The notes: generated by a model not told the origin, from the letters alone. Numbered from the stretch's first letter, positions 33,868 to 42,316 are shown. The stretch: DNA of 64,000 bases from Anaerolineales bacterium (GCA_015075185.1 JABTUW010000006.1:62001-126000); one strand, 5' to 3'. Translations and numbers: made by a program.

Positions 33868-34502
33868 GATGAGGCCGCCTGCTGTTCGTCGCCATATCTT
33901 TCGTGGTGGAGCTGTTCTTGCCCCTTGTCTGTAGACTGGTAACGGAGGTACACGACCCCAGAACCAAACGTGTGTGTTTCAACGAGTCGCAGGTTGATCT
34001 TTTCATCCAACGCCGGGAAGAATGACGTGCCACTCCCCAGAACAACCGGCTGGATGAAGAGCCGGTATTCATCAATCAAGCCAAGCTGCACGAAGGTTGA
34101 GGCGATGTTGGGGCCACCTAGATCCATGTTCTTGCCGGGTTGCTGTTTCAGTTTCGTGATCTCTTCGACGATGTTGTCCCTGACTAGCCTGGCGTTCTCT
34201 TGGATTTGTTCAAGTGTCTTTGAAAACACGATCTTGGGCATGCTCTTCCAGATGCGCGCAAATTCGAGCTCATACTCTGGGCTTGACGGGTTTTTATCCG
34301 CCGTTTCCCAGTACGTCATGACCTCATATAGCCGCCGTCCGTACAGGTAGGTGTCGAACTCACTCTGCTGATCGTTGACGAACCTGTGCAGTTCCTCGTC
34401 AATGATGTGCCAATCCAGTTCTCGATTTGGCCCCTCGATGAAACCATCGAGCGATACCATCATCGAGTATATCACTTTTCTCATGGTGATCTTTTCTGTC
34501 AT
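33864..34502 (-). CDS. DHFR-like/RibD C-terminal family reductase (member 5 of 7)
   Basis: 212 residues from ATG 34502, with AAAGGAG upstream; an earlier ATG 34535 is less well placed. MRKVIYSMMVSLDGFIEGP, ELDWHIIDEELHRFV, PKIVFSKTLEQI, LKQQPGKNMDLGG, LIDEYRLFIQPVVLGSGTSFF. Extra polar C-terminal tail of about 25 residues. Closest in layout to member 1. A TAG-ended stretch of membrane-like sequence (34536-34635) lies just upstream and is a probable remnant. Confidence 0.9.
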   Translation of the reverse strand: MTEKITMRKVIYSMMVSLDGFIEGPNRELDWHIIDEELHRFVNDQQSEFDTYLYGRRLYEVMTYWETADKNPSSPEYELEFARIWKSMPKIVFSKTLEQIQENARLVRDNIVEEITKLKQQPGKNMDLGGPNIASTFVQLGLIDEYRLFIQPVVLGSGTSFFPALDEKINLRLVETHTFGSGVVYLRYQSTDKGQEQLHHERYGDEQQAASS

Positions 34503-34636
34503 CGTGACTTCTCCTTTTGCGTTCTCTACTACCAACTATTTGGCCTCCGGCATGAGCATGTCAAGAAACAGCGTGACGCTCAACGCCAATGCACAGGAGA
34601 CAAAGATGTTGTGGTGGGGAGGATCACCAGCCGGGC

Positions 34637-35152
34637 TTACTTCAAGCTTTCAGCCATCTTATCAAGACACTGTTCCAGGCCGGCTTTGGATATATCGTGC
34701 GCTTGATCCGTGGTGTAGCCGTGCTCCGTCATAGTCATCTCTGTCCTGCCTGTCCTGAGCCTGGTCGAAGGGTCGCCTAAATTTTTGAAGGTAATCACAT
34801 GGCGACCATCTTCAGGGATACCCGCTTCCAGGCCCATTTGGGCGGGTGTTAGCTTATGGCCGTCTTTGTCGGAAAAGTTGAAGACGTATTCGATCCGCTC
34901 ATGCGGCACGATTTTCGTGTATGTCCAGGTGCTGTACGTGTCCTGGCCGCCATATTCCTGCGGGGCACGCATGCAGACCAGCGACGTGCCACCCTCGCGG
35001 AAGTCCATTCTGGCAACCGGACAGGTGAAGCCTTGCGGTCCCCACCACTGCCTCACGTACTCAGGGTCGGTCCAGGCTCTCCATACCTGCTCGACCGGGG
35101 CGTCAAAGACGCGGGTAACAACGACATCGTATTTCTTTGGTTCGCTGCTCAT
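34637..35152 (-). CDS. SRPBCC/AHSA1 family protein with in-frame repeat insertion
   Basis: 171 residues. VVTRVFDAPVEQVWRAW, QWWGPQGFTCPV, FREGGTSLVCMR, and the C-terminal helix SKAGLEQCLDKMAESL. Between FKNLG and RTEMTM there is DPSTRLRTG, nine residues coded by a dispersed CCTTCGACCAGGCTCAGGAC-type repeat. Relatives go directly from the glycine to the next strand. The reading frame is kept. Function otherwise as for other AHSA1 proteins: ligand binding, unknown partner. Confidence 0.9.
   Translation of the reverse strand: MSSEPKKYDVVVTRVFDAPVEQVWRAWTDPEYVRQWWGPQGFTCPVARMDFREGGTSLVCMRAPQEYGGQDTYSTWTYTKIVPHERIEYVFNFSDKDGHKLTPAQMGLEAGIPEDGRHVITFKNLGDPSTRLRTGRTEMTMTEHGYTTDQAHDISKAGLEQCLDKMAESLK
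34748..34773. repeat. Dispersed repeat inserted inside the SRPBCC gene
   Basis: A CTGTCCTGAGCCTGGTCGAA stretch (from about 34750), of the type scattered between genes in many Chloroflexota, lies within coding sequence. It adds about nine codons in frame. Its size, a multiple of three, lets the gene survive. Confidence 0.6.
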
Positions 35153-35169
35153 AGTTGCTTCTCCTTCAT

Positions 35170-35928
35170 CTAGTCCATCAGCGCGCCGCAGGAGATGTTG
35201 ACCTCCGTGGCGGTCAGCGTACGGCCTTGATCAGAGGCTACAAAGGCGGCTACGTTGCCTACGTCGGCCAGCGTTGCCGTCCAGTTTAACAGGGCGGCTT
35301 GCTGAATCCCGGCGATGATTTCGTCCCGTCCCGGAAAATCATCGGCAGGGAGAGTCTCGATGATCCCCCCTGTTTTCAGCGTGACGACGCGGATGCCGTG
35401 CCGTCCCAGTTCGCAGGCCCACTGCCGGCGAAGACCCTCGATGGCGTCGAGGGCGACTTTGAAGCCACCCAGGCCGGGGAGAGTCTGCGGTCCACCGCCA
35501 CCGAAGGCCAGGATCACCCCCGACCCGCGTTTGACCATATGCCGGGCGGCGGCCCGGGTGGTCAAAAACTGCGCCCGCATCGCGTTCATGATCGGCTTAA
35601 GGAAATCCTCAACCGAAATCTCAAGTAGCGGCTTCTGGACGTCTCCGTACCCGATGACGTTGAATGAGATGTCAAGAGACCCGGCCTGCTCGACCACCGC
35701 AGCAACATACTCATCCACAGCCTGCTCGTCGAGGGCATCTACGACGGCGGTGTCCGCTCTGCCGCCGTTTGAGCGAATTTCCTGGGCGACCTGGTCGAGC
35801 TTGGCCTGAGTGCGACCGGCAAGGAAGACCCTGGCCCCCTCACGGGCGAAAGTACGGGCCACCGCCCCGCCGATCGAGCCGCCCGCGCCGTAGATCACGG
35901 CAACTTTGTTCTCCAACAACATGTTCAT
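35170..35928 (-). CDS. Short-chain dehydrogenase/reductase with degenerate active site
   Basis: 252 residues. Rossmann motif GAGGSIGGAVA and NVIGYGD in place of NNAG. The usual SDR Ser and Tyr-x-x-x-Lys are not evident: the segment reads AFGGGGPQT and PGLGGFKVALDAIEG, with Lys but Leu four residues before it. It may bind NAD(P) without normal catalysis, or belong to a subgroup using other residues. ATGA overlap with member 6 of the DHFR-like family upstream; SRPBCC follows 17 bp later. Confidence 0.85.
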   Translation of the reverse strand: MNMLLENKVAVIYGAGGSIGGAVARTFAREGARVFLAGRTQAKLDQVAQEIRSNGGRADTAVVDALDEQAVDEYVAAVVEQAGSLDISFNVIGYGDVQKPLLEISVEDFLKPIMNAMRAQFLTTRAAARHMVKRGSGVILAFGGGGPQTLPGLGGFKVALDAIEGLRRQWACELGRHGIRVVTLKTGGIIETLPADDFPGRDEIIAGIQQAALLNWTATLADVGNVAAFVASDQGRTLTATEVNISCGALMD

Positions 35929-36500
35929 TTTCCTTTTTGTGGATTTTTCATTGGTTGGTAACAAAGCAATACCACCCCACTTTCGAATATCCTTGAGCTG
36001 GTGAATTGCAGGTCCAATTTCTGTTTGATGCCTCTGAAAACCGGTGTGCCGTCGGGAAGCGCCACGGGGTCGATCATGAACTGATACTCATCAATCAGGC
36101 CGTAGTCGGTAAACAAATTGATGATGGTACCACTTCCCAGTATGGCCATATCTTTGCCGGGAGATGCCTTGAGCCTTCGCACCTGCTCCACGATGTTGCC
36201 GCTCACGATTTGCGTGTTCTCCCACTTTGCTTCAAATGGCTCCTGCGAGAGGACGATTTTCTCCGCCTTGTTCATCCCTTCGGCCACTTTGGGGAATAAC
36301 TCTTTTGCCATCGGCGTCGGCCAAAAACTTGCCATGTGTTCATACGTTTTTCGGCCAAACAGGAGAATGTTGTCCTGCATGAGCATCTCTTCCGAATACC
36401 TTGCCTCTTCAGCGCCGTGCCTGTGCCAACTGGTATCTTCGTTCGGCCCCTTGGAGAAGCCGTTTATTGTTAGAAAGTTGTATGCCACGATTCTTCTCAT
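35925..36500 (-). CDS. DHFR-like/RibD C-terminal family reductase (member 6 of 7)
   Basis: 191 residues: MRRIVAYNFLTINGFSKGP, ILLFGRKTYEHMASFWP, EKIVLSQEPFEAKW, LKASPGKDMAILGS, LIDEYQFMIDPVALPDGTPVF. The most divergent member: SLDGF becomes TINGF and VVSTTL becomes IVLSQEP. GAAGG upstream. Sits between member 7 (11 bp gap) and the SDR (4-bp overlap). Confidence 0.88.
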   Translation of the reverse strand: MRRIVAYNFLTINGFSKGPNEDTSWHRHGAEEARYSEEMLMQDNILLFGRKTYEHMASFWPTPMAKELFPKVAEGMNKAEKIVLSQEPFEAKWENTQIVSGNIVEQVRRLKASPGKDMAILGSGTIINLFTDYGLIDEYQFMIDPVALPDGTPVFRGIKQKLDLQFTSSRIFESGVVLLCYQPMKNPQKGK

Positions 36501-36511
36501 GGCCCTTCTCC

Positions 36512-37078
36512 TTAATTTTTTAGGGGTTCGTAATAAAGCGCGCTGACTCCCAGGTCAATCGGCTCGGTTTTGATGAGCGCCAATTTAGTAGTGGGCATCC
36601 CGTCTTTGAAGAAACGCTTACCGCTCCCCATGATAATAGGATGAACCAGGAACCGATATTCGTCAATAAGGTCGGCTTCCATAAGCGATTGCACCAAGGT
36701 GGCGCTGCCTGGAATGAGAATATAGTCACCGGGTGCTTGTTTGATCTTCCTGATCTCTTCAATGACATTCTCCCTGATAATCCGCTGCGTGTTGTTCCAA
36801 TCGGCTTTTTCAAGGGTTGTGGAGACCACATATTTGGGGGCGCTGTTCATCTTACCCGCCAGGCCGAATTCATCGTTTTTCAGTGCCGACCAGTATGGCG
36901 CGAGCATGTTATAGGTAGCGCCGCCCATTAAGAACGCTCCACAACCGAGGACGGTTTTCTGAATGTTTGCCGCCCGCGCCTCACTGTCATACGGTATAAA
37001 CCATTCGTTAAAGTACTGTGGGTCCGAGTCAAAGACCCCATCCAGCGCCACCCAGGCTGAAACAATTATTTTTCTCAT
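36512..37078 (-). CDS. DHFR-like/RibD C-terminal family reductase (member 7 of 7)
   Basis: 188 residues from ATG 37078. MRKIIVSAWVALDGVFDSD, FLMGGATYNMLAPYWS, PKYVVSTTLEKADW, IKQAPGDYILIPGS, LIDEYRFLVHPIIMGSGKRFF. Second gene of the ten-gene operon, starting 10 bp after the VOC gene. An upstream in-frame start (37135) would lie within the VOC gene and is rejected. Confidence 0.9.
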   Translation of the reverse strand: MRKIIVSAWVALDGVFDSDPQYFNEWFIPYDSEARAANIQKTVLGCGAFLMGGATYNMLAPYWSALKNDEFGLAGKMNSAPKYVVSTTLEKADWNNTQRIIRENVIEEIRKIKQAPGDYILIPGSATLVQSLMEADLIDEYRFLVHPIIMGSGKRFFKDGMPTTKLALIKTEPIDLGVSALYYEPLKN

Positions 37079-37088
37079 AAAACCTCGC

Positions 37089-37517
37089 TTAACGCTGCTG
37101 GTTATAGTCATAATTGACCATCCACTGGACGCCAAACTTGTCGGTCAGCATACCAAAGTAGGCTCCCCAAAAAGTTTTATCAAGCGGCATCGTTACCTGC
37201 CCGCCGGCTGAAAGCCCCTTGAACAATCTGGCTGCTTCGGCTTCACTAGCGGGGGCGATAGCAATAGAATAATTGGTGCCAATGGTACCCGGCCCCATTT
37301 CAGCCGGTGAATCGCTGCCCATCAGCATCGTCCCCTGCCCAATAGGTAAAGACATGTGCATGATTTTTTCGCCTTCACTTTCGGCCCCCTGGTACTCGGC
37401 CGGCATCTCCCTAAATCGCATGACCATCGCAAATTCGCCGCCAAAGACCGATTTGTAAAAATTAAAGGCTTCTTCGCAATTACCATCAAAGTGCAAATAA
37501 GGATTTATGGCTGTCAT
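37089..37517 (-). CDS. VOC family protein (PhnB-like)
   Basis: 142 residues with the PhnB-like glyoxalase fold: NPYLHFDGNCEEAFNFYKSVFGGEF, HMSLPIGQGTMLMGSD, then GQVTMPLDKTFWGAYFG and DKFGVQWMVN. The metal-site residues of true glyoxalases are only partly kept. Role unknown; such proteins are often DNA- or resistance-associated in gene lists without proof. First gene of the long operon running to 32380. Confidence 0.9.
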   Translation of the reverse strand: MTAINPYLHFDGNCEEAFNFYKSVFGGEFAMVMRFREMPAEYQGAESEGEKIMHMSLPIGQGTMLMGSDSPAEMGPGTIGTNYSIAIAPASEAEAARLFKGLSAGGQVTMPLDKTFWGAYFGMLTDKFGVQWMVNYDYNQQR

Positions 37518-37572
37518 TTTTTATTTCCTTTCGTTTGGTTAAGCATTCGATTTATGTTAAGTACTTATTTCC

Positions 37573-37714
37573 CTAGTGCAGTCTCAGAAGAGATGTTCGA
37601 GAAAAAACGGTGGGGTGTTGGCCCTCACCCCCAACCCCTCTCCCATTGGGAGAGGGGAGTCGCGCAGCGACGGGGTGAGGGCTAATCCGAAAAGGTCTCC
37701 TATTTCTGCACTAG
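37573..37714. mobile_element. MITE-like element, 142 bp
   Basis: Terminal inverted repeats CTAGTGCAG (37573-37581) and CTGCACTAG (37706-37714) are perfect, with partial similarity for 12 more bases. Inside is a strong palindrome: GCCCTCACCCC pairs with GGGGTGAGGGC, and CCCTCTCCC with GGGAGAGGG. It is placed exactly between the ten-gene operon and the upstream VOC gene, so it may carry or block a promoter. No transposase. Confidence 0.6.
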
Positions 37715-37765
37715 AGAGCATTTGGTAATTAATAATAGGGGGACAGGACAACAAGTTTTCTCATG

Positions 37766-38695
37766 TTATTTCCCTTCATACGCCTTCTTTAATTCGGCAA
37801 TATCGAACTTCTTCATTTTAAGAAACGCTTCGGTCACTCGGGCGATTTTCTTCTCATCTTTATCCTTCAGCATCTCGTCCATAGCCGTTGGGACAATCTG
37901 CCAGGAGAGGCCATACTTATCTTTTAACCAGCCACACTGCTCAGCTTCGGGAACCGCAGAGAGTTTTTCCCAGTAGTCATCAATTTCTTTTTGCGTGTCG
38001 CAGGATACCATGAAGGAGATGGCTTCGTTGAAGGCAAAGTTGTGTTCATGGGCGCTGTCCATGGCGGCAAACCAATAATTCTCCAGCATAAAGTCGGCAA
38101 ACATGATCGTGCCCTCTTTGTCCGGTTCTTGATTGGGGCCATAGCGATAGACCAAACCCATTTTCGAATCCTTAAATACCGAGAGGTAAAAATTGATGGC
38201 CTCTTCCGCGCGGCCAGCTTTGTCGCCGACAAACATAAGCGACGACACTATCGGAGGCCGCGGGTCACCTTCAGGATTGGTCAGGATCAACTGCCACGAC
38301 AAACCGTACTTATCCTGAATCCAGCCATATCGCTTGCTAAAAGGGTACTGATCCATCGGCATGAGCACTGTGCCGCCTTCAGACAATTTTTCCCAAACCT
38401 TATCTATTTTTTCTCTCGCCTCCTTTTCTGGTGATGATGAGCGGTCGAATAATAACGGATCGAAATTTACCATAAATGACACCGATGGATTGAACTTGAA
38501 TAAAGGACCGGCACTAATGGCCATGAATTTCTGCCCCCAAAGCTCAAACGAGACAACATCGCTGTCGCCCGACGGTGTGTTGTGAAGCGTTGTGATGTTC
38601 GTTACTGTGGAATCTGGAAAAATAGAAGTGTAAAACTTGGCCGCTTCTTTGGCTTCTTTGTCAAACCATAGATGGGGTGTGATTTTTTGCATCAT
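37766..38695 (-). CDS. Double VOC (PhnB-like) protein
   Basis: 309 residues, two PhnB-like domains: 1-155 with ITPHLWFDKEAKEAAKFYTSIF, and 160-300 with INFYLSVFKDSKMG. Both end in a GWLKDKYGLSWQI-type strand (WIQDKYGLSWQLI in the first). A fused duplication of the family seen at 37.1 kb. The AAGGAGACG upstream is a good site. Function unknown. Confidence 0.9.
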   Translation of the reverse strand: MMQKITPHLWFDKEAKEAAKFYTSIFPDSTVTNITTLHNTPSGDSDVVSFELWGQKFMAISAGPLFKFNPSVSFMVNFDPLLFDRSSSPEKEAREKIDKVWEKLSEGGTVLMPMDQYPFSKRYGWIQDKYGLSWQLILTNPEGDPRPPIVSSLMFVGDKAGRAEEAINFYLSVFKDSKMGLVYRYGPNQEPDKEGTIMFADFMLENYWFAAMDSAHEHNFAFNEAISFMVSCDTQKEIDDYWEKLSAVPEAEQCGWLKDKYGLSWQIVPTAMDEMLKDKDEKKIARVTEAFLKMKKFDIAELKKAYEGK

Positions 38696-38740
38696 CGTCT
38701 CCTTACAATTATCTTACTTTACTCGTAATGCTCAGGCTAA

Positions 38741-38815
38741 AGGTGACTGGCACTTGGTTAGTCCTAAGCTTTGCCGTTCTCAATCGTCTTGCCAGGAGAA
38801 AAGTGCCAGTCACCT
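38741..38815. repeat. Inverted-repeat element, 15-bp perfect arms
   Basis: AGGTGACTGGCACTT (38741-38755) and AAGTGCCAGTCACCT (38801-38815) are perfectly complementary with a 45-bp loop. The GTGACTGGCACTT type arm is known from REP-like and miniature elements in unrelated bacteria. Lies upstream of the double-VOC gene. Confidence 0.65.
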
Positions 38816-38889
38816 GAGAAGTAACCTTTAATCTACATGCTAGCTTTGCTTTTTTTCAACAGTTCGTCGAGATGCGGACGATTTTCGAA

Positions 38890-39255
38890 CTAGTTACCTT
38901 CCCAGGGAGTCATCAATTGAAAATAGTTACCATCAGGGTCAGCCAGGGTCGCAATCCACATGCCTTGCAGTTCATAGGGCTCTTTTATCACCGCGGCGCC
39001 GAGGGCCTTCATTCGCTCAAATTCTTCTTTGACTTGCTTCGTTTCGAAATTGAACATCACCCGTCCCGGGTCTTTGGTCGTCCCTTGTATCTCAGAGTGT
39101 TCCCCGACAGAGAAAAACGTACTGCCTACTTGCCAGCCAGACCAACCCCCCTCCACCATGTCCGCTGGTTTCCCAATGATTTTTTCATAAAAGGTAGCTA
39201 ACACCTGGGGTTGTTTGGTTCCTATCATGACTGAATTTAGATTTAACATACTCAT
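38890..39255 (-). CDS. VOC family (glyoxalase/bleomycin-resistance fold) protein
   Basis: 121 residues from ATG 39255, which has TAAGGAG at the right distance; longer frames are rejected. SVMIGTKQPQVLATFYEKII, VMFNFETKQVKEEFERMKALGA, and ATLADPDGNYFQLMTPW with the final metal-ligand Glu position replaced by Gln. Ligand unknown. 16 bp downstream of the helix-hairpin-helix gene. Confidence 0.9.
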   Translation of the reverse strand: MSMLNLNSVMIGTKQPQVLATFYEKIIGKPADMVEGGWSGWQVGSTFFSVGEHSEIQGTTKDPGRVMFNFETKQVKEEFERMKALGAAVIKEPYELQGMWIATLADPDGNYFQLMTPWEGN

Positions 39256-39271
39256 AATATATCTCCTTATC

Positions 39272-39508
39272 TTATTCTTTCCTACTCTTCCCGCCGGCGA
39301 ACGACAGGCCTTTAGCCTCGAGGGCGCGGCGGAGCTGATCGAGCGCATTTGGCCCTATGCCGTGTAACTGTTTGATCTCGTCCTCGCTGAGTTCGGTGAG
39401 CTGCTCGAGTCGCATGTAGCCCGCCCCAAGGAGTGCCCGTCGCGCCGGACTGGCCAGCTCAGCCGGGAGATCGCTTTCCTGCTGATCATCACTTTGATTA
39501 ATCTTCAT
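39272..39508 (-). CDS. Helix-hairpin-helix protein
   Basis: 78 residues. The C-terminal half has YMRLEQLTELSEDEIKQLHGIGPNALDQLRRAL, a helix-hairpin-helix pair of the kind in the RNA polymerase alpha C-terminal domain, around GIGP. It probably binds DNA non-specifically. The N-terminus is acidic and disordered. Small co-directional gene between VOC and MFS genes. Confidence 0.88.
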   Translation of the reverse strand: MKINQSDDQQESDLPAELASPARRALLGAGYMRLEQLTELSEDEIKQLHGIGPNALDQLRRALEAKGLSFAGGKSRKE

Positions 39509-39542
39509 GGATGTTTCCTTTTTTCCTTGATTTTTAACTCCT

Positions 39543-40893
39543 TTATTCCGCCCAGGTTGTTTGGGAAGTTTTGTTCGTGATGAAGGGATACCTTCCCACC
39601 TCTTGCGTTTGATAATTCTCTGCTAAGACTCTATACGCACGTGACCGCATGGCTAGCACCGTGACCATGAAGCCGACCAATCCGGCCATGGTAAACAGCA
39701 GCGCGATGCCCCGGTCAGTGCCGGTTCCAAACCAGGCTCCCAGCAGGTCTACACCCGCGCCGGTGGTCATAAAGGGGATGAAGATCAATTCGGCGATGGG
39801 GCCAATAATGAAGGCCGTGATCGGCGAGGCTGACTGCTCGACGCTTTGAGCAAAACCAAACACCCGGCCCTGGCGCTCAGGCGGGACTACTTTTTGCAGG
39901 ATGGTTTGCTCCGCCGCTTCGACCACTGGGATCAGGCACAACCAGACAAACAGGCCCACGGTTAGCAGCACAATGGAGGACTGGATAGTAAAGAAAATAC
40001 AAATTGCCCACATAACGATATTGGTCAAAAAGAGCATTCGCAGCGGGTTTTCCCCCAACCCTTTCCTGGCCACCACCAACCCGCCCACGATAAAGCCCAG
40101 GCTCAAAAAACCCCACAAAACGCCCCAGACCTGGACCGAAACCAGTAACAGGCCGTACACATCCATCAGCGACATGAAGACACCGCCCAGGAAGTTATTG
40201 AAGGTGTGAAAAAAAATAAGCCCAAATAGGCCAGGGACAACCTGAATGGCCTGGATAGAGCCTCGGATATCAATGCTGTGGGTTTGAGCATGAGCAGGGT
40301 GGACTTCCTTGGTCCCAAAGGGCAGAGTCCATAGATGAATGATGACCAGCAGGGTTAGCCCGATAGCCAAGACGAGTACCCAAAATACGCCCAAAACCAA
40401 CCGCCATGCCGCTCAGGATAGAAGCAACCAGGAAGGCCACGCCATTGGCGCTGCCGACAAGGCCATTTGCCTTATCCCTTTCTGCTTCGGGAATCAAAAG
40501 GGTAACGAGGGTTGAAAGCGCGATCCCGCGCAAATTTCCGGCAATGGCTCCAAACAGCGCCAGCACGATGAAGACCCAAAGCGTGACGCTGGCAGGATTG
40601 GTAAATTCAACGGATGGGGTTGAGACGAAAATGAGGCAGGTCAGCGCGTATAAAACCAAAGAACCGAGGCTTGAAAGCATCATCGCCGTTTTCTTCTTAT
40701 ACCGGTCAACCAGAGAGCCGAGCAGAAACCCGGAGAGGGCGACTGTTACCAGATATATACCAGCCATGACTGATGTGACCGTAACCGATCTGGTTTCAAG
40801 ATAGACCCAAAAGGTGACAGCAAACCAAACAAACGTATTGGTCACTGAAGCCGCCAGTGAATTTGCTAAAACAGCGTAAAAAAGTTTTGTCAT
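39543..40893 (-). pseudogene. MFS transporter (MFS_3 type), frameshifted
   Basis: Two overlapping frames cover one 12-helix transporter. The first (40893 downward) has MTKLFYAVLANSLAAS, GSLVDRYKKKTAMM (motif A) and ends normally through SILSGMAVG, then turns to non-family sequence. The second continues from about 40400 with VLGVFWVLVLAIGLTLL to the natural end EVGRYPF. The shift is near 40385-40405, in GTTGGTTTTGGGCG. A one-base indel would join them. It could be a recent mutation or an assembly error at a short G/T run. Confidence 0.8.
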
Positions 40894-41001
40894 GCGTTCT
40901 CTCCTGAATTTATCGCAAGAGTACGAAGAGTACCTTTCAAGTTTAGTGACTCTTCTTGTATCTGGGTACACCCACTTGGGCTATTATTTAATTATTTCGC
41001 T

Positions 41002-41871
41002 TCAAGCACGGACAAAATATTGAGGTGCGACATAAAACCATCGTTGAGCCTGAGCGCACTTTCGCAGGCCAGCAAAAAGATCATCCTCCACCTCACGCCC
41101 GCCATTGACCAGGCTCATCGCCCGATAATAGCTTTGCCAACCCCACAAGCGGGCCTGGTCCGCAACGGAAAGCTCTGCTCGCTGCTGAGGGGCGGGCAAC
41201 TGGGAACGGTGACATTGAACTGCTTGCCAGACTTGCTGCCCATACGCTGAAGTATCAACCCAGGTGGTAATGGCCCATTCTGGCCAGGTGGTAAAACGCC
41301 GCTCGACCTTATCCACCGGCATCACCAACCGGCCAAAGGTGGCTTCATAAGCCACTTGCTCTGCCGGCCCAAAAGCGCGATAGTACAGTTTAGCCACCCG
41401 GTGGGCTGAATCCCTGGTCAGGCCGTCATAATAAGGGTCAGCCGCGGCCATCACCGCAGTGGTGGTCAATTGGGAAATAGCAATGTGGTCGGGGTGACCA
41501 TACATCCCATTGGGATCAAACGTGACTACCACGTCTGGCTGAACCCGGCGCAACTGGGTCACAATTTTGGCAACGGCTTCGGCGGGGTCGGCTCGATCCA
41601 ACTCACCATCTTGATAATCCAAATAAACAACCTCGCGCAGGCCAAGTATCTGTGCTGCAGCCCGCAGCTCGGCCTCGCGCAGCCGCCCCAATGCCTGCGG
41701 ACCCGGATTAGCGGCGGCCGGACCGAACCAGCCACGTTCGCCGCGCGTGGCCATGACCAGATAGGTTTGGACGCCTGAGGTAGCATATTTGGCAAGAATA
41801 CCCCCTGTGGCCAGGGACTCATCGTCGGGGTGAGCCAGCACACACATCAGTTTTAACGGTTTATGATTCAT
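41002..41871 (-). CDS. PIG-L family (LmbE-like) deacetylase
   Basis: 289 residues. Zinc motif AHPDDES near residue 13 and HPDHIAIS near 127, both needed for the metal site. ARGERGW and DGELDRADP are conserved. N-acetylglucosamine-type deacetylases of this family include MshB and BshB. Long enough for the MshB group, but there are no mycothiol genes in view. Alone on the minus strand. Confidence 0.9.
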   Translation of the reverse strand: MNHKPLKLMCVLAHPDDESLATGGILAKYATSGVQTYLVMATRGERGWFGPAAANPGPQALGRLREAELRAAAQILGLREVVYLDYQDGELDRADPAEAVAKIVTQLRRVQPDVVVTFDPNGMYGHPDHIAISQLTTTAVMAAADPYYDGLTRDSAHRVAKLYYRAFGPAEQVAYEATFGRLVMPVDKVERRFTTWPEWAITTWVDTSAYGQQVWQAVQCHRSQLPAPQQRAELSVADQARLWGWQSYYRAMSLVNGGREVEDDLFAGLRKCAQAQRWFYVAPQYFVRA

Positions 41872-41926
41872 CGTTTACCTTGGTTGCTACCCGTGAAAGA
41901 GATTTGATAACTGTCCAGATAGTCAT

Positions 41927-42316
41927 CTATACAGATTCAGGCTGTTGTTGCGCTGGCAGGAGACTTACCTGCCAACGCATGTAAGCCACGAACGTGACCA
42001 GCCCAAATATAACAGCCGCAGAAATTGCCGAACTTATTTCGCTCCTGAACAAGTGAAAAACGGTAGCACTCCCGGTCACAATCATCAGACCTGCCGCGGC
42101 CCAAATGGTCAACCAGGGTAGAATGCGAGTTAAGCCGGGCAAAATGAAACCGGCTGCAGCAAGTAGTTCAGCCACCCCAATGAAAAAGCGGAACTCAGGG
42201 ACGATACTTGCATTCATCAGCTCCACCAGTTCTGCGGGTGGAGCCACGAAGAGCCACCCATGCCACAGAAAATAAACTGCCAGTAACACCTGAAGTACCC
42301 ACAGTACAATGTTCAT
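41927..42316 (-). CDS. DoxX-like membrane protein
   Basis: 129 residues from ATG 42316 with GGGGGAAG upstream. Four membrane helices with the DoxX pattern: LAVYFLWHGWLFV, FFIGVAELLAAAGFILPGLTRI, LTIWAAAGLMIVTG, and a C-terminal helix. The longer frame to 42349 lacks a site. Expressed from the repeated promoter just upstream, divergent from the HxlR regulator that may control it. Confidence 0.85.
   Translation of the reverse strand: MNIVLWVLQVLLAVYFLWHGWLFVAPPAELVELMNASIVPEFRFFIGVAELLAAAGFILPGLTRILPWLTIWAAAGLMIVTGSATVFHLFRSEISSAISAAVIFGLVTFVAYMRWQVSLLPAQQQPESV

Noticed and set aside
34536..34635. Minus-strand CALALSVTLFLDMLMPEAK-type segment between SRPBCC and DHFR-like genes
   Set aside because: Looks like the end of a membrane protein but has no start and no family; could be a remnant or chance.
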